From the NCBI RefSeq assembly GCF_024124765.2, contig NZ_JAMXSR020000002.1:1263001-1327000 (forward strand): a stretch of DNA of 64,000 nucleotides, given 5' to 3'. This DNA comes from Sphingomonas sp. H160509. GTDB taxonomy: Bacteria; Pseudomonadota; Alphaproteobacteria; Sphingomonadales; Sphingomonadaceae. Below, piece by piece: positions 1 to 8,898 of the stretch (position 1 is the first letter of the stretch; every line of letters starts with the position of its first letter). A model generated the notes under the pieces. That model worked only from the letters and a program-made list of their open reading frames with translations. It was not told where the DNA came from and ran no database searches. The position numbers and the translations under genes were made by a program.

Positions 1-2
1 GC

Positions 3-86
3 GCTGTGATCGACCGGGCCATCCTCGCCGACCCCGGCGTCATGCTGAAGGACATGGTGCCGCTGGACCCGCCGACGCTTTCTTGA
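3..86 (+). CDS. 3' end of an unidentified gene (partial)
   Basis: An open frame enters from the left edge and ends with TGA at 84-86, giving a 27-residue C-terminus ending in DPPTLS. Codons are GC-rich at third positions like the neighbouring genes. The fragment is too short to assign a family. It precedes and points the same way as the CaiB-like gene, so it could belong to the same fatty-acid or CoA-ester operon, but nothing in the fragment shows that. Confidence 0.4.
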   Translation, partial: AVIDRAILADPGVMLKDMVPLDPPTLS

Positions 87-164
87 CTCCGGTTCGGCAT
101 CGGTCGCACCTTGCAGCCGAACAGCGCGGATATCGGATCGCATGGCAATGATGAGTATCGGCGC

Positions 165-1223
165 ATGACGGCGCTGGCGGGCCTGCGGGTCGTCGAGTTC
201 GCCAGCATCGGGCCGGGCCCGCATGCGGTGATGCTGTTGTCCGATCTCGGTGCGGAGGTGCTGCGGATCGAGCGGGTCGGCGGTGGTTTTCGCAATCCCG
301 TGCTCGACCGCGGCCGCGCCCGGCTTGCGCTCGATATCCGCACGCCGGAAGGGCGAGATCGGGCGTTGGCGATCACGGACCGCGCCGACGTCGTGATCGA
401 GGGGGTTGAGACCGGGCGTGATGGAGCGGCTCGGCCTGGGTCCGGAGGTGATGCTCGAACGCAACCCTCGGCTTGTCTATGGGCGGATGACCGGTTGGGG
501 ACAGACCGGACCGCTCGCGCAGGTTGCGGGCCACGATCTCAATTACATCGCACTCAGCGGCGCACTCGCGGCGATCGGCGCGCCGGGAACGCCGCCGCCG
601 CCGCCGCTCAACCTGATCGGCGATTTCGGCGGCGGGTCGCTGTATCTCGTTACCGGTATCCTCGCGGCGCTACTCGAACGCGCGCGATCGGGACTGGGCC
701 AAGTCGTCGATGCGGCGATCGTCGACGGTGTTTCGTCGATGATGGCGCTGTTCGCGGGAATGGTCCCGGCCGGGGTGATGTCGATGGACCGCGACCGCAA
801 TCTACTCGGCGGCGCGGCGCCGTTCTACCGCTGTTACACCTGCGCCGATGGGCGGTACGTCTCGGTCGGCGCGATCGAGCCGAAATTCTACGCGGAACTG
901 CTCGATCGGCTGGGGCTCCCCGCCGACCTCGCGGCGGACCAGATGGTCGTCGAGCGCTGGCCCGAAACCGCGCGACGCTTCGCCACAGTGTTCGTGACCA
1001 GGTCGAGGGACGATTGGTGCGACGCGCTGGAAGGCACCGACACCTGCTTTGCGCCGGTGCTGGAACTCGACGAGGTGCCGACGCATCGTCACATGGCGGA
1101 TCGCGGTGTCGTCATCGACGGCATCTGGCAGGCGGCCCCGGCCCCGCGGCTGTCCCGCACGCCGGGACGGATCGCCCCTACCTCCGACGGCGCCGCACTT
1201 CTGGCGGATTGGGGGTCGGCTAG
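165..1223 (+). CDS. CaiB/BaiF CoA-transferase family protein, alpha-methylacyl-CoA racemase-like (two frameshifts in this sequence)
   Basis: Likely epimerises or transfers CoA on 2-methyl-branched acyl-CoA. The N-terminus carries the family start (LRVVEF, then LLSDLGAEVLRIE), followed by DVVIEG, RPGVMERLGLGP, NPRLVYGRMTGWGQTGPLA and AGHDLNYIALSG; the His-Asp segment of AGHD is typical of alpha-methylacyl-CoA racemases. The reading frame shifts at the G run 401-405 (one G too many) and again near 1211-1215 (one G too few). Correcting both gives about 352 aa ending LADWGVG at TAG 1221-1223, normal for the family. ATG 165 begins MTALAGLRVVEF. Only 10 bases separate its stop from that of the convergent CitE-like gene. 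The racemase subtype is an inference. Confidence 0.8.
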   Translation: MTALAGLRVVEFASIGPGPHAVMLLSDLGAEVLRIERVGGGFRNPVLDRGRARLALDIRTPEGRDRALAITDRADVVIEGVETGRDGAARPGSGGDARTQPSACLWADDRLGTDRTARAGCGPRSQLHRTQRRTRGDRRAGNAAAAAAQPDRRFRRRVAVSRYRYPRGATRTRAIGTGPSRRCGDRRRCFVDDGAVRGNGPGRGDVDGPRPQSTRRRGAVLPLLHLRRWAVRLGRRDRAEILRGTARSAGAPRRPRGGPDGRRALARNRATLRHSVRDQVEGRLVRRAGRHRHLLCAGAGTRRGADASSHGGSRCRHRRHLAGGPGPAAVPHAGTDRPYLRRRRTSGGLGVG

Positions 1224-1233
1224 AACGCCCGGA

Positions 1234-2118
1234 TCACGCGCGCCCGACCTGCCGCAACAGATGCTCCGCACGCGACAGATGCGGTCGGTCGAGCATGCCG
1301 CCCTTGTAACCGATTGTGCCGACGCCGGGGTTCGCCGCGAACAGATCGACGATCGCCTGCGCCTTGGCAATCTCCGCCTCGGTCGGCGTGAAGGCTGCGT
1401 TGATCACGTCGACCTGCGCCGGATGGATCGCAAGCATCCCGCGGTAACCGTCACGCCGGACCTGCTCTGCGCGCGTCTTCAGCGTGTCGAGGTCGCGGAA
1501 GTCGCCCTGGATCGTCTCGATCGCGGTAACGCCTGCCGCCGCGGCCCCCAGCAGGCACATCGACCGCGCCAATTCGTAGGTGAAGCGGTAGCTGCCATCG
1601 GGATTGCAGTTCGCGCTAGCGCCGATCGAGTCCGCCAGGTCTTCCGCGCCCCAAGTCAGCGCGACCACCCGAGGCGCGCCCTTATAGTCGCCCGTGTGGA
1701 ACATCGCTTCCGCCGTCTCGGTGATCAGCACGATCACCGGGGTCGACCCGATCGCGATGCCGTTCGCCGCTTCGAACGCGGACAGGTAATGATCGAGCCG
1801 TTCGACATCCTGCCGACCCGTAACTTTCGGCAGCATGATCCCGCCCGGACGCGCCGGCATGATCGCAGCGAGATCGGTCAGGGTATATGGTCCGTCGAGC
1901 GGATTGACCCGCACCCACATCCGCGCGCGGTGTGCGACGTGCGCGGCCAGCACGTCGTGGACGGTCTGGCGGGCGAGCGGCTTGTTCTCGGTCGTCACCG
2001 CGTCTTCGAGGTCGAACAGGACGATGTCGGCGCTACCTTCGATCGCCTTGGTCATCTTGCGCTCGCTGTCCCCCGGCGCGAACAACCAGGAACGCATTTT
2101 CAACGATGCAACGGACAT
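1234..2118 (-). CDS. HpcH/HpaI aldolase / citrate lyase beta (CitE-like) family CoA-ester lyase
   Basis: A 294-aa member of the CitE/malyl-CoA lyase family, which cleaves or hydrolyses (3S)-malyl-CoA-type esters in a Mg-dependent way. Visible family marks are RSWLFAPGDSERKM at the N-terminus, DIVLFDLEDAVTTENK, WVRVNPLDGPYTLTDL, GIMLPKVTG, PVIVLITETAEAMF, a Glu-Asp pair in LTWGAEDLADSIG, and GMLAIHPAQVDVINAAFTPT near the C-terminus. The ATG at 2118 was chosen because the homology starts within ten residues; the frame stays open further upstream but without family sequence. It converges on the CaiB-like gene; both act on acyl-CoAs, which fits a shared CoA-ester pathway. The exact substrate cannot be read from the sequence. 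Confidence 0.85.
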   Translation of the reverse strand: MSVASLKMRSWLFAPGDSERKMTKAIEGSADIVLFDLEDAVTTENKPLARQTVHDVLAAHVAHRARMWVRVNPLDGPYTLTDLAAIMPARPGGIMLPKVTGRQDVERLDHYLSAFEAANGIAIGSTPVIVLITETAEAMFHTGDYKGAPRVVALTWGAEDLADSIGASANCNPDGSYRFTYELARSMCLLGAAAAGVTAIETIQGDFRDLDTLKTRAEQVRRDGYRGMLAIHPAQVDVINAAFTPTEAEIAKAQAIVDLFAANPGVGTIGYKGGMLDRPHLSRAEHLLRQVGRA

Positions 2119-2329
2119 GGCGGCATGGTCCCAGACGGATCGAAACAGGTGCGTTGCGTACGGCGTCGATCGCGAGCGGGCAACTGCAGCGCAGGGTTCG
2201 CCGCGAAATCGTGCATGGTGCGCGGTGCCGTCATTGGCGGCATGAGATAGCGAAGCGTTCCCCGACCGAAGAATGCATTGATTGCCGACACCGCCCTGCG
2301 CGGGGCAAACGGCGCCGCGGAGACACATC

Positions 2330-3238
2330 ATGGCGAAGACACTCACCCATCTGGAACGGCTCGAGGCGGAGGCGATCCACATCCTGCGCGAAGTCGTCGC
2401 CGAGGCCGACAAGCCGGTGATGCTGTATTCGGTCGGCAAGGATTCGGCGGTGATGCTGCACCTCGCGCGGAAAGCCTTCTACCCGTCGCCCCCGCCCTTC
2501 CCGCTGCTGCACGTCGACACGACTTGGAAATTCCAGGAAATGTACAAGTTGCGCGACCGGATGGCGGCGGAAAGCGGCATGGAACTGCTCGTCTACCAGA
2601 ATCCCGAAGCTGCCGCGCGTGGGATCAATCCGTTCGATCACGGTGCGCTCCACACCGACATGTGGAAGACCGAGGGCTTGAAGCAGGCGCTCAACCTGCA
2701 CGGGTTCGACGCGGCATTCGGTGGTGCGCGGCGCGACGAGGAGAAATCGCGTGCGAAGGAACGCATCATTTCGTTCCGCACCGCGACGCATGGCTGGGAC
2801 CCGAAGAACCAGCGCCCCGGAATTGTGGAACCTCTACAATGCGCGGAAATCGAAGGGCGAGAGCATCCGCGTGTTCCCGATCTCGAACTGGACGGAGCTC
2901 GACGTCTGGCAATACATCCAGCTCAACGACGTGCCGATCGTGCCTCTCTACTATGCTGGCGTGCGCCCCACGGTCGAGCGCGACGGCATGCTGCTGATGG
3001 TCGACGACGACCGCTTCCGTCTCGAACCCGGCGAAGTCCCGGTCGACCGTTCGATTCGTTTCCGCACGCTCGGTTGCTATCCGCTGACGGGTGCGGTCGA
3101 GAGCACGGCGTCGACGCTGTCCGAGATCATCCAGGAAACGCTGCTGACCACCACCAGCGAGCGCCAAGGCCGCGCGATCGACAAGGATGCCGGCGGCGCT
3201 GGCATGGGAAGAAGAAGAAGCAGGAGGGGTATTTCTGA
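2330..3238 (+). CDS. cysD: Sulfate adenylyltransferase subunit 2 (two compensating frameshifts)
   Basis: Small subunit of ATP sulfurylase; makes adenosine-5'-phosphosulfate from sulfate and ATP, with CysN supplying GTPase energy. It begins [21 protein letters not shown] and contains the PP-loop motif [40 protein letters not shown] and, after the first shift, [19 protein letters not shown] and [10 protein letters not shown]. One base is extra at about 2817-2820 and one is missing near 3207. Correction gives about 302 aa with the usual lysine-rich end KKKKQEGYF. The stop TGA 3236-3238 overlaps the cysNC start by one base, so the two are translationally coupled. Confidence 0.93.
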   Translation: MAKTLTHLERLEAEAIHILREVVAEADKPVMLYSVGKDSAVMLHLARKAFYPSPPPFPLLHVDTTWKFQEMYKLRDRMAAESGMELLVYQNPEAAARGINPFDHGALHTDMWKTEGLKQALNLHGFDAAFGGARRDEEKSRAKERIISFRTATHGWDPKNQRPGIVEPLQCAEIEGREHPRVPDLELDGARRLAIHPAQRRADRASLLCWRAPHGRARRHAADGRRRPLPSRTRRSPGRPFDSFPHARLLSADGCGREHGVDAVRDHPGNAADHHQRAPRPRDRQGCRRRWHGKKKKQEGYF

Positions 3239-5175
3239 TGAGCGACATCGCCACGCAGGAGTCTGCCTACCAGACCGACGCGCTGATCGCGGAGGATATC
3301 GACGCGTATCTCGACCAGCATCGCAACAAGACGATGCTGCGCTTCATCACCTGCGGTTCGGTCGATGATGGCAAATCGACGCTGATCGGCCGGCTGCTGT
3401 ACGATTCGAAGATGATCTTCGAGGATCAGCTCGCGGCGCTCGAGGCGGACAGCAAGCGCGTTGGCACGCAAGGTGGCGAGATCGACTTTGCGCTGCTCGT
3501 CGACGGGCTCGCCGCCGAGCGCGAACAGGGCATCACGATCGACGTCGCCTATCGCTTCTTCTCGACCGAAAAGCGCAAGTTCATCGTCGCGGATACGCCC
3601 GGTCACGAGCAATACACCCGCAACATGGTGACCGGCGCATCGACCGCCGACCTTGCCGTGATCCTGGTCGATGCGCGCAAGGGCGTACTGACCCAGACCA
3701 AGCGCCACAGCTATCTGGCGCACCTGATCGGCATCCGGAACCTCGTGCTCGCCGTCAACAAGATGGACCTGATCGGCTACGACCAGGCGCGCTATGACGA
3801 GATCGTCGGGGACTATGCGGCGTTCGCGAAGAGCATCGGCATCACCGCGTTCACGCCGATGCCGATCTCGGGGTTCAAGGGCGACAACATCTCCCTCAGG
3901 TCCGAAACCATGCCGTGGTACGATGGCCCGACGCTGATGGAGCATCTCGAAGCGGTCGATGTCGATGTCGACGACGACCAGGCCAAGCCGTTCCGCATGA
4001 GCGTGCAGTGGGTCAACCGACCCAACCTCGATTTCCGCGGTTTCTCGGGCCAGATCGCCGCCGGTACGGTTAGGCCCGGCGACGCGATCCGCGTGCTGCC
4101 CGGCGGCAAGACCTCGACGATCATCCGGATCACGACGCTCGACGGCGACCTCGACGAGGCGGTCGCGGGGCAGTCCGTCACGCTGTCGTTCACCGACGAG
4201 ATCGACTGCTCGCGCGGCAACGTCATCGCCGCGTCGGACGCGCCGCCCGAAACCGCCGACCAGTTCGAGACGACGATCGTCTGGATGGACGACGAGCCGC
4301 TGATCGTCGGTCGCTCCTATTGGCTGAAGCTCGGCACGCAGATGATGTCGGCGACGGTGCGCGAGCCGAAATATCAGGTCAACGTCAACACGATGGAGCG
4401 GCTCGCGACCAAGACGCTCGAGCTGAACGCGATCGGCGTGGCGGAGATCACGACGGACCGCGCGATCGTGTTCGAGGCCTATGCGCAGGAAGGTGCCGCG
4501 CCGAACAAGGTGCTCGGCGGGTTCATCCTGATCGACAAGATCACCAATGCGACGGTCGCGGCGGGCATGGTCCATTTCAGCCTGCGCCGCTCGCAGAACG
4601 TCCATTGGCAGGCGACCGATATCGGCCGCGAGGCGCATGCCGGGCTGAAGAACCAGAAACAGGCGGTGCTGTGGTTCACCGGGCTGTCGGGCGCGGGCAA
4701 GTCGACGATCGCCAACGAGGTCGAGAAACAGCTCAACCTGATGAACCGGCACACCTTCCTGCTCGACGGCGACAACATCCGTCACGGCCTGAACAAGGAT
4801 CTGGGGTTCACCGAGGCTGACCGGATCGAGAATATCCGGCGTGTCGGCGAAGTAGCCAAGCTGATGGCGGACGCCGGGCTGATCGTGCTCACCGCGTTCA
4901 TCTCGCCGTTCCGTGCCGAGCGCGACATGGTGCGCGCGATGCTGCCGGCGGGCGAATTCATCGAGATCTTCGTCGACACGCCGCTCGATGTGGCGGAAGG
5001 TCGCGACGTGAAGGGCCTCTACAAGAAAGCACGGGCAGGCGATTTGAAGAACTTTACCGGGATCGACAGCCCTTACGAGGCGCCGCTGAACGCGGAGATT
5101 CGCGTCAATACGGTCGAGATGACGCCGGTCGAAGCCGCCGCGTTCATCGTCCGCCAGATCATGCCGCTTAAGTGA
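3238..5175 (+). CDS. cysNC: Bifunctional sulfate adenylyltransferase subunit 1 / adenylylsulfate kinase
   Basis: A 645-aa fusion. The N-terminal two thirds is the CysN GTPase (elongation-factor-like) with G1 GSVDDGKST at residues 40-48, [27 protein letters not shown] near 119-130 and NKMDL. The C-terminal part is APS kinase with P-loop GLSGAGKST near 482-490, [30 protein letters not shown] and [10 protein letters not shown]. It therefore activates sulfate to APS and then phosphorylates it to PAPS in the cytoplasm. The start ATG lies one base inside the cysD stop, and the stop overlaps the GTG start of cysQ, so the three genes form one operon. The frame is intact, unlike cysD. Confidence 0.96.
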   Translation: MSDIATQESAYQTDALIAEDIDAYLDQHRNKTMLRFITCGSVDDGKSTLIGRLLYDSKMIFEDQLAALEADSKRVGTQGGEIDFALLVDGLAAEREQGITIDVAYRFFSTEKRKFIVADTPGHEQYTRNMVTGASTADLAVILVDARKGVLTQTKRHSYLAHLIGIRNLVLAVNKMDLIGYDQARYDEIVGDYAAFAKSIGITAFTPMPISGFKGDNISLRSETMPWYDGPTLMEHLEAVDVDVDDDQAKPFRMSVQWVNRPNLDFRGFSGQIAAGTVRPGDAIRVLPGGKTSTIIRITTLDGDLDEAVAGQSVTLSFTDEIDCSRGNVIAASDAPPETADQFETTIVWMDDEPLIVGRSYWLKLGTQMMSATVREPKYQVNVNTMERLATKTLELNAIGVAEITTDRAIVFEAYAQEGAAPNKVLGGFILIDKITNATVAAGMVHFSLRRSQNVHWQATDIGREAHAGLKNQKQAVLWFTGLSGAGKSTIANEVEKQLNLMNRHTFLLDGDNIRHGLNKDLGFTEADRIENIRRVGEVAKLMADAGLIVLTAFISPFRAERDMVRAMLPAGEFIEIFVDTPLDVAEGRDVKGLYKKARAGDLKNFTGIDSPYEAPLNAEIRVNTVEMTPVEAAAFIVRQIMPLK

Positions 5176-5920
5176 CGGTCATGGAAAGCGACGTCCGTCT
5201 CGCCGAACGCGTCGCCACCGAGGCGGGGGAGATATTGCTCGCGTTGCAGAAAAGCAGCGGGCTGACCGGCAAGGATCTTGGCAAGGCGGGCGACGAGCAG
5301 GCCAACACCTTCTTGATGCGGATGCTGCGCGCGGCGCGGCCCGACGACGCGATCCTGTCCGAGGAAGAGAAGGATACCGGCGATCGCTGTTCGGTGCGCC
5401 GCGCTTGGATCGTCGATCCGCTCGACGGCACGCGCGAATATGGCGAAGGGCGGACCGACTGGGCGGTGCACGTCGCGCTCGCGATCGACGGCGTCGCCGT
5501 CGTGGGCGCCGTGGCGCTGCCGGGACTCGGGATGACGCTGACCTCGGGTTCGCCGAAGCCGCTGGAACCCGCGGGCGATCCGCTCCGCATGCTGGTCAGT
5601 CGCAGCCGGCCCGCACGCGAGGCGGTCGCGGTCGCCGAGACGTTGGGGGCGACGCTCGTGCCGATGGGCTCGGCGGGGGCGAAGGCGATGGCGGTGGTGC
5701 GCGGCCAGGCCGACATCTATCTCCACACCGGCGGGCAGTATGAGTGGGACAATTGCGCACCGATCGCGGTCGCGCAGGCGGCCGGGCTCCATGTCAGCCG
5801 CGTCGACGGATCGCCGCTCGTCTATAACTGCGCGGATCCGTATCTGCCCGACCTGCTGATCTGTCGGATGGAACTGGCGGCGCAGGTGCTCGACCTGGTG
5901 AAGGCGCTCCCCCCGCCTGA
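5172..5920 (+). CDS. cysQ: 3'(2'),5'-bisphosphate nucleotidase CysQ (C-terminal frameshift)
   Basis: Removes the toxic PAP left after PAPS use, and belongs to the inositol monophosphatase superfamily. Family marks are the metal-binding [11 protein letters not shown] and [11 protein letters not shown] (about residue 80), [17 protein letters not shown] and the second metal site [17 protein letters not shown], plus [18 protein letters not shown] near the end. It starts at GTG 5172 in a GTGA overlap with cysNC. The sequenced frame runs on to 6116, antisense to the next gene. Adding one C to the run at 5909-5914 brings in TGA at 5918-5920 and a normal length near 249 aa, so the long tail is probably an artefact. 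The end coordinate is inferred. Confidence 0.88.
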
Positions 5921-5934
5921 GCGGGCGGGCGGTA

Positions 5935-6192
5935 TCAGCCGTCGGAGGGCACCAGCTCGACGAACTCGAAGTCATAGCGCTGCCACCCGCGTTGCACCGC
6001 GGCCTCGGCAAGTGCGTTGCGCTTCTTCTTCGCCTCGGCCAGCGATTTGGTGTGGCCCCAGAAGATCTCGGTCTTGCCGTTGGCCAGCACCGCGACGATC
6101 CGCCAGTAATGCGTGAACGGCGTCGCGGTCGGGCCGATCGTCTTCACATAGCCGTCGGGCAGCGTCGCGGTGAGGTAGCGTTTCTTGGCCAT
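5935..6192 (-). CDS. Conserved-looking small protein, function unknown
   Basis: An 85-aa basic protein starting MAKKRYLTATLPDGYVKTIG and ending ELVPSDG, with an aromatic, beta-rich first half (THYWRIVAVLANGKTEIFWG) and a Lys/Ala-rich helix (AEAKKKRNALAEAA). I do not recognise the family. No signal peptide or membrane segment is visible, so it should be cytoplasmic. It converges on cysQ and lies just downstream of, and in the same direction as, the aldo/keto reductase gene, with 39 bases between them. Codon use is like that of the neighbours. Confidence 0.7.
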   Translation of the reverse strand: MAKKRYLTATLPDGYVKTIGPTATPFTHYWRIVAVLANGKTEIFWGHTKSLAEAKKKRNALAEAAVQRGWQRYDFEFVELVPSDG

Positions 6193-6231
6193 GACGCTGC
6201 CGTTAGCCGTCCGCCGCCCGGACGGAAATGC

Positions 6232-7113
6232 TTACTCGCTAGCGGCGTCCTTCCCGATGCGATCGAGTGTCGCGATCGCATCGGCTGGCAACATGATCTC
6301 CCCCGCCGCAAGATTCTCGCGCAAATGACCGACCGACGACGTGCCGGGGATCAGCAGGATGTTTGGCGAACGCTGTAACAGCCACGCGAGCGCGACCTGC
6401 ATCGGAGTCGCGTCCAGATCGCGCGCGACATCGGACAGCGCAGTCGACTGCAACGGCGAGAACCCACCGAGCGGGAAGAACGGCACATACGCGATCCCCG
6501 CCTCGGCAAGGTCGTCGATCAGCGCATCGTCGTCGCGGTGCGCGAGATTATACTGGTTCTGCACGCAGGCGATCGTCGCCATCGCGCGCCCTTCCGCGAC
6601 CTGCGTCGGCGTGACGTTGCTGAGCCCGATATGACGGACCAGACCCTGCCGCTGGAGATCGACGAGCGTCGCGAGCGGCTCGGCGATCGAGCCCTCGGCG
6701 GGTCCATGCGCATCGAACATCGCGCGCAGATTGACGATGTCGAGCGCTTCCAGCCCGAGATTACGCAGATTGTCGTGGACCGCGCTGGTCAGCTCCGCGG
6801 CCGAGAAGGCAGGATCCCATGAGCCCTCAGGTCCCCGCCGCGCACCGATCTTCGTGACGATCACGAGGTCGTCCGGATACGGATGCAGCGCCTCGCGGAT
6901 CAGGCGATTGGTGACGTGGGGGCCGTAGAAGTCGCTCGTGTCGATATGATTCACGCATGCCTCGACCGCCGCGCGCAGGACCGCGAGTGCCGCGTCGTGA
7001 TCCTTGGGAGGCCCGAACACGCCGGGGCCGGCGAGCTGCATGGCGCCGTAGCCGAGACGGTTGACGGTGCGGCCTGCGAGCGGGGCGGTGATGGTGATGC
7101 CGTGCGTGGTCAT
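6232..7113 (-). CDS. Aldo/keto reductase family oxidoreductase
   Basis: A 293-aa NADPH-dependent (beta/alpha)8-barrel oxidoreductase. It shows the family N-terminus NRLGYGAMQLAGPGVFG, catalytic Asp and Tyr in HIDTSDFYGPHVTNRLIREAL, the catalytic Lys in LVIVTKIGARRG, RHIGLSNVTPTQVAEG, VQNQYNLAHR and the cofactor-binding LLIPGTSSVGHLRENLAA. ATG at 7111-7113 (MTTHGITI) was chosen. An in-frame ATG 30 bases upstream would only add a basic stretch without family similarity. It is transcribed away from a LysR-type regulator with a 95-base gap, the classic arrangement for a LysR-controlled target. The substrate is unknown; quinone or carbonyl detoxification is possible. Confidence 0.9.
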   Translation of the reverse strand: MTTHGITITAPLAGRTVNRLGYGAMQLAGPGVFGPPKDHDAALAVLRAAVEACVNHIDTSDFYGPHVTNRLIREALHPYPDDLVIVTKIGARRGPEGSWDPAFSAAELTSAVHDNLRNLGLEALDIVNLRAMFDAHGPAEGSIAEPLATLVDLQRQGLVRHIGLSNVTPTQVAEGRAMATIACVQNQYNLAHRDDDALIDDLAEAGIAYVPFFPLGGFSPLQSTALSDVARDLDATPMQVALAWLLQRSPNILLIPGTSSVGHLRENLAAGEIMLPADAIATLDRIGKDAASE

Positions 7114-7159
7114 GATCCGGTCCTTTCGAAGTGTGACCTTCATATGGACCGCCTTGGCT

Positions 7160-7170
7160 GTTACGATAAC
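7160..7170. promoter_or_regulatory. Short palindrome in the aldo/keto reductase-lysR divergent promoter region
   Basis: GTTACGATAAC is a perfect 4-bp inverted repeat (GTTA/TAAC, spacer CGA) midway between the divergent starts at 7113 and 7209. LysR-type regulators bind dyads with a T-N11-A core in such gaps. The site is short and could occur by chance. Confidence 0.3.
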
Positions 7171-7208
7171 GCGGCAGTATCGGCACGGGCTGTACGGGAG
7201 TACGCACA

Positions 7209-8117
7209 ATGGCAGTCGACGCAGGCGATCTCTCCGCGTTCGTCACGGTCGCGCGGGCGGGCGGATTTCGCGACGGCGCACGGATCAGCGGCGGCAGTGC
7301 GTCGGGGCTGAGCGAGGCGGTACGCCGACTGGAGGCGCGGCTCGGCGTGCGGTTGCTCAACCGGACGACGCGCAGCGTGGCGCCGACCGAAGCCGGGGCG
7401 CGGCTGCTCGACCGGCTCGGCCCTGCGCTCGCCGAAGTCGAGGCGGCGCTGGACGTCGTCAACGGCTATCGCGACTTGCCGGCGGGACCGTTGCGGCTGA
7501 ACGTACCGGTCAGCGCCGCGCGGTTGGTCCTGCCCGCGATCGTCCCGGCGTTCCTTGCCGCCTATCCCGATATCCGGCTGGAGGTGATCGCCGAGGACAG
7601 CTTCGTCGACATGCTCGCCGCGGGGTGCGACGCCGGTATCCGCTACGACGAACGGCTCGAACTGGACATGATCGCGATACCGATCGGTCCGCGCGAGCAA
7701 CGGTTCGCGACCGCGGCGTCCCCTGACTATCTCGCGCGCCGGGGCACGCCCGTGCATCCCCGCGATCTGCTCGACCACGCCTGTATCCGCGGTCAGTTCT
7801 CCAGCGGCTCGATGATGCCCTGGGAGTTCGAGCGCGACGGCGAGATCGTCAAGGTCGAGCCCGGCGGACCGCTGATCGTGCGCGTCGGCGCGGCCACCGA
7901 TCTCGCGGTCGATGCGGCGCTGGCGGGGACTGGAATCATCCACCTGTTCGAGGATTGGCTCCGACCGCATCTCGACGGCGGCGCGCTGGTGCCGGTGCTG
8001 GAACCGTGGTGGCAGCGCTTCTCCGGTCCGTTCCTCTATTATTCGGGACGGCGGTATCTCCCGGCACCACTGCGCGCGTTCATCGATTTCGTTGCAGCCC
8101 GACGCGGGCAGCCATGA
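7209..8117 (+). CDS. LysR-family transcriptional regulator
   Basis: A 302-aa regulator with an N-terminal winged helix-turn-helix (DLSAFVTVARAGGFRDGARI, then SGLSEAVRRLEARLGVRLLNRTTRSVAPTEAG) and a periplasmic-binding-protein-like effector domain from about residue 90 (GPLRLNVPVSAARLVLPAIVPAFLAAYPDIRLEV in two pieces). The sequence RLEARLGVRLLNRTTRSV is typical of the AaeR/DmlR-like LysR branch. It starts at ATG 7209, divergent from the aldo/keto reductase, which is its likely target. Its stop is 58 bases before the response-regulator start, so read-through into the two-component genes is possible. Confidence 0.93.
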   Translation: MAVDAGDLSAFVTVARAGGFRDGARISGGSASGLSEAVRRLEARLGVRLLNRTTRSVAPTEAGARLLDRLGPALAEVEAALDVVNGYRDLPAGPLRLNVPVSAARLVLPAIVPAFLAAYPDIRLEVIAEDSFVDMLAAGCDAGIRYDERLELDMIAIPIGPREQRFATAASPDYLARRGTPVHPRDLLDHACIRGQFSSGSMMPWEFERDGEIVKVEPGGPLIVRVGAATDLAVDAALAGTGIIHLFEDWLRPHLDGGALVPVLEPWWQRFSGPFLYYSGRRYLPAPLRAFIDFVAARRGQP

Positions 8118-8175
8118 GCGGCCTCGATCGACCAACAGAAATATGCCGAACACACTTGCCTTGCAGGACGGCGGC

Positions 8176-8898
8176 ATGATCCCTGCTTCCGTGCCCGACC
8201 TTGCGAAACCCGTGCTGCTGGTGGTCGATGACGACCACATGATCCGCACGCTGCTGGCGGAGAGCCTCGGCATGCACGGCTATCAGGTCGAGACCGCGAC
8301 GAACGCGCAGGAGATGGACGGCGTGCTCGCGCGGTGTGCGGTGTCGCTGATCCTGCTCGACGTGATGATGCCCGGCGAGGACGGGCTATCGGTGTGTCGT
8401 CGCTTGGCGCGGACGGGGGCACCGCCGGTTGTGATGCTGAGCGCGCTGGGCGACGAGCCCGACCGGATCCTGGGGCTGGAGATCGGTGCGAGCCATTATC
8501 TGTCCAAGCCGTGCAGCCCGCGCGAGATCCTGGCGACCGTTCGTGCCGCATTGCGGGCGCGCGAGATGCAGGATGCTGGGGACAGCCGCGCGTTCGGGTT
8601 CCTCGGCTGGCGCGTCGATTTCGCGGCGCACGAGCTGTTCGATCCCGACGGCACGCTGATCGACCTGACCGACGGCGAGTTCGCGGTGTTGCGCGCGTTC
8701 GTCGAGCGACCACGGCGCGTGCTGGCACGCGACGCGTTGCTGGAAGCGGCGCGAGGCCCCGACACCGACGCCTTCGATCGCGCGATCGACGTCCAGGTCA
8801 GCCGCTTGCGCCGCAAGCTGCGCTCGCACGACGACGAGATCATCCGGACGATCCGCAACGAGGGCTATTTCTTCGTTCCCCGCGTGGTGCGCCTGTGA
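8176..8898 (+). CDS. OmpR/PhoB-type response regulator
   Basis: A 240-aa two-domain regulator. The receiver domain has the acidic triad LLVVDDDHMI, phospho-acceptor Asp62 in LILLDVMMPGEDG, VVMLSAL, and conserved Lys in HYLSKPCSP. The C-terminal winged helix (LIDLTDGEFAVLRAFVERPRRVLARD, then DVQVSRLRRKL and TIRNEGYFFVP) is of the OmpR/PhoB type. ATG 8176 is preceded by AGGA at a good distance and gives normal length; an ATG at 8143 in the same frame would add 11 residues. The stop overlaps the ATG of the histidine kinase gene, so the pair is co-translated. Confidence 0.93.
   Translation: MIPASVPDLAKPVLLVVDDDHMIRTLLAESLGMHGYQVETATNAQEMDGVLARCAVSLILLDVMMPGEDGLSVCRRLARTGAPPVVMLSALGDEPDRILGLEIGASHYLSKPCSPREILATVRAALRAREMQDAGDSRAFGFLGWRVDFAAHELFDPDGTLIDLTDGEFAVLRAFVERPRRVLARDALLEAARGPDTDAFDRAIDVQVSRLRRKLRSHDDEIIRTIRNEGYFFVPRVVRL

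Noticed and set aside
2119..2329. Riboswitch in the gap before cysD
   Set aside because: No stable hairpin series or known riboswitch core could be recognised in the 210 bases between the divergent starts.
3127..4785. Minus-strand frame of about 550 codons opposite cysNC
   Set aside because: The plus strand carries clear GTPase and APS kinase motifs; the antisense frame is low-complexity Arg/Asp sequence.
5921..6116. C-terminal extension of CysQ antisense to the 85-aa gene
   Set aside because: It appears only because of the C run at 5909-5914; one base restores a normal stop.
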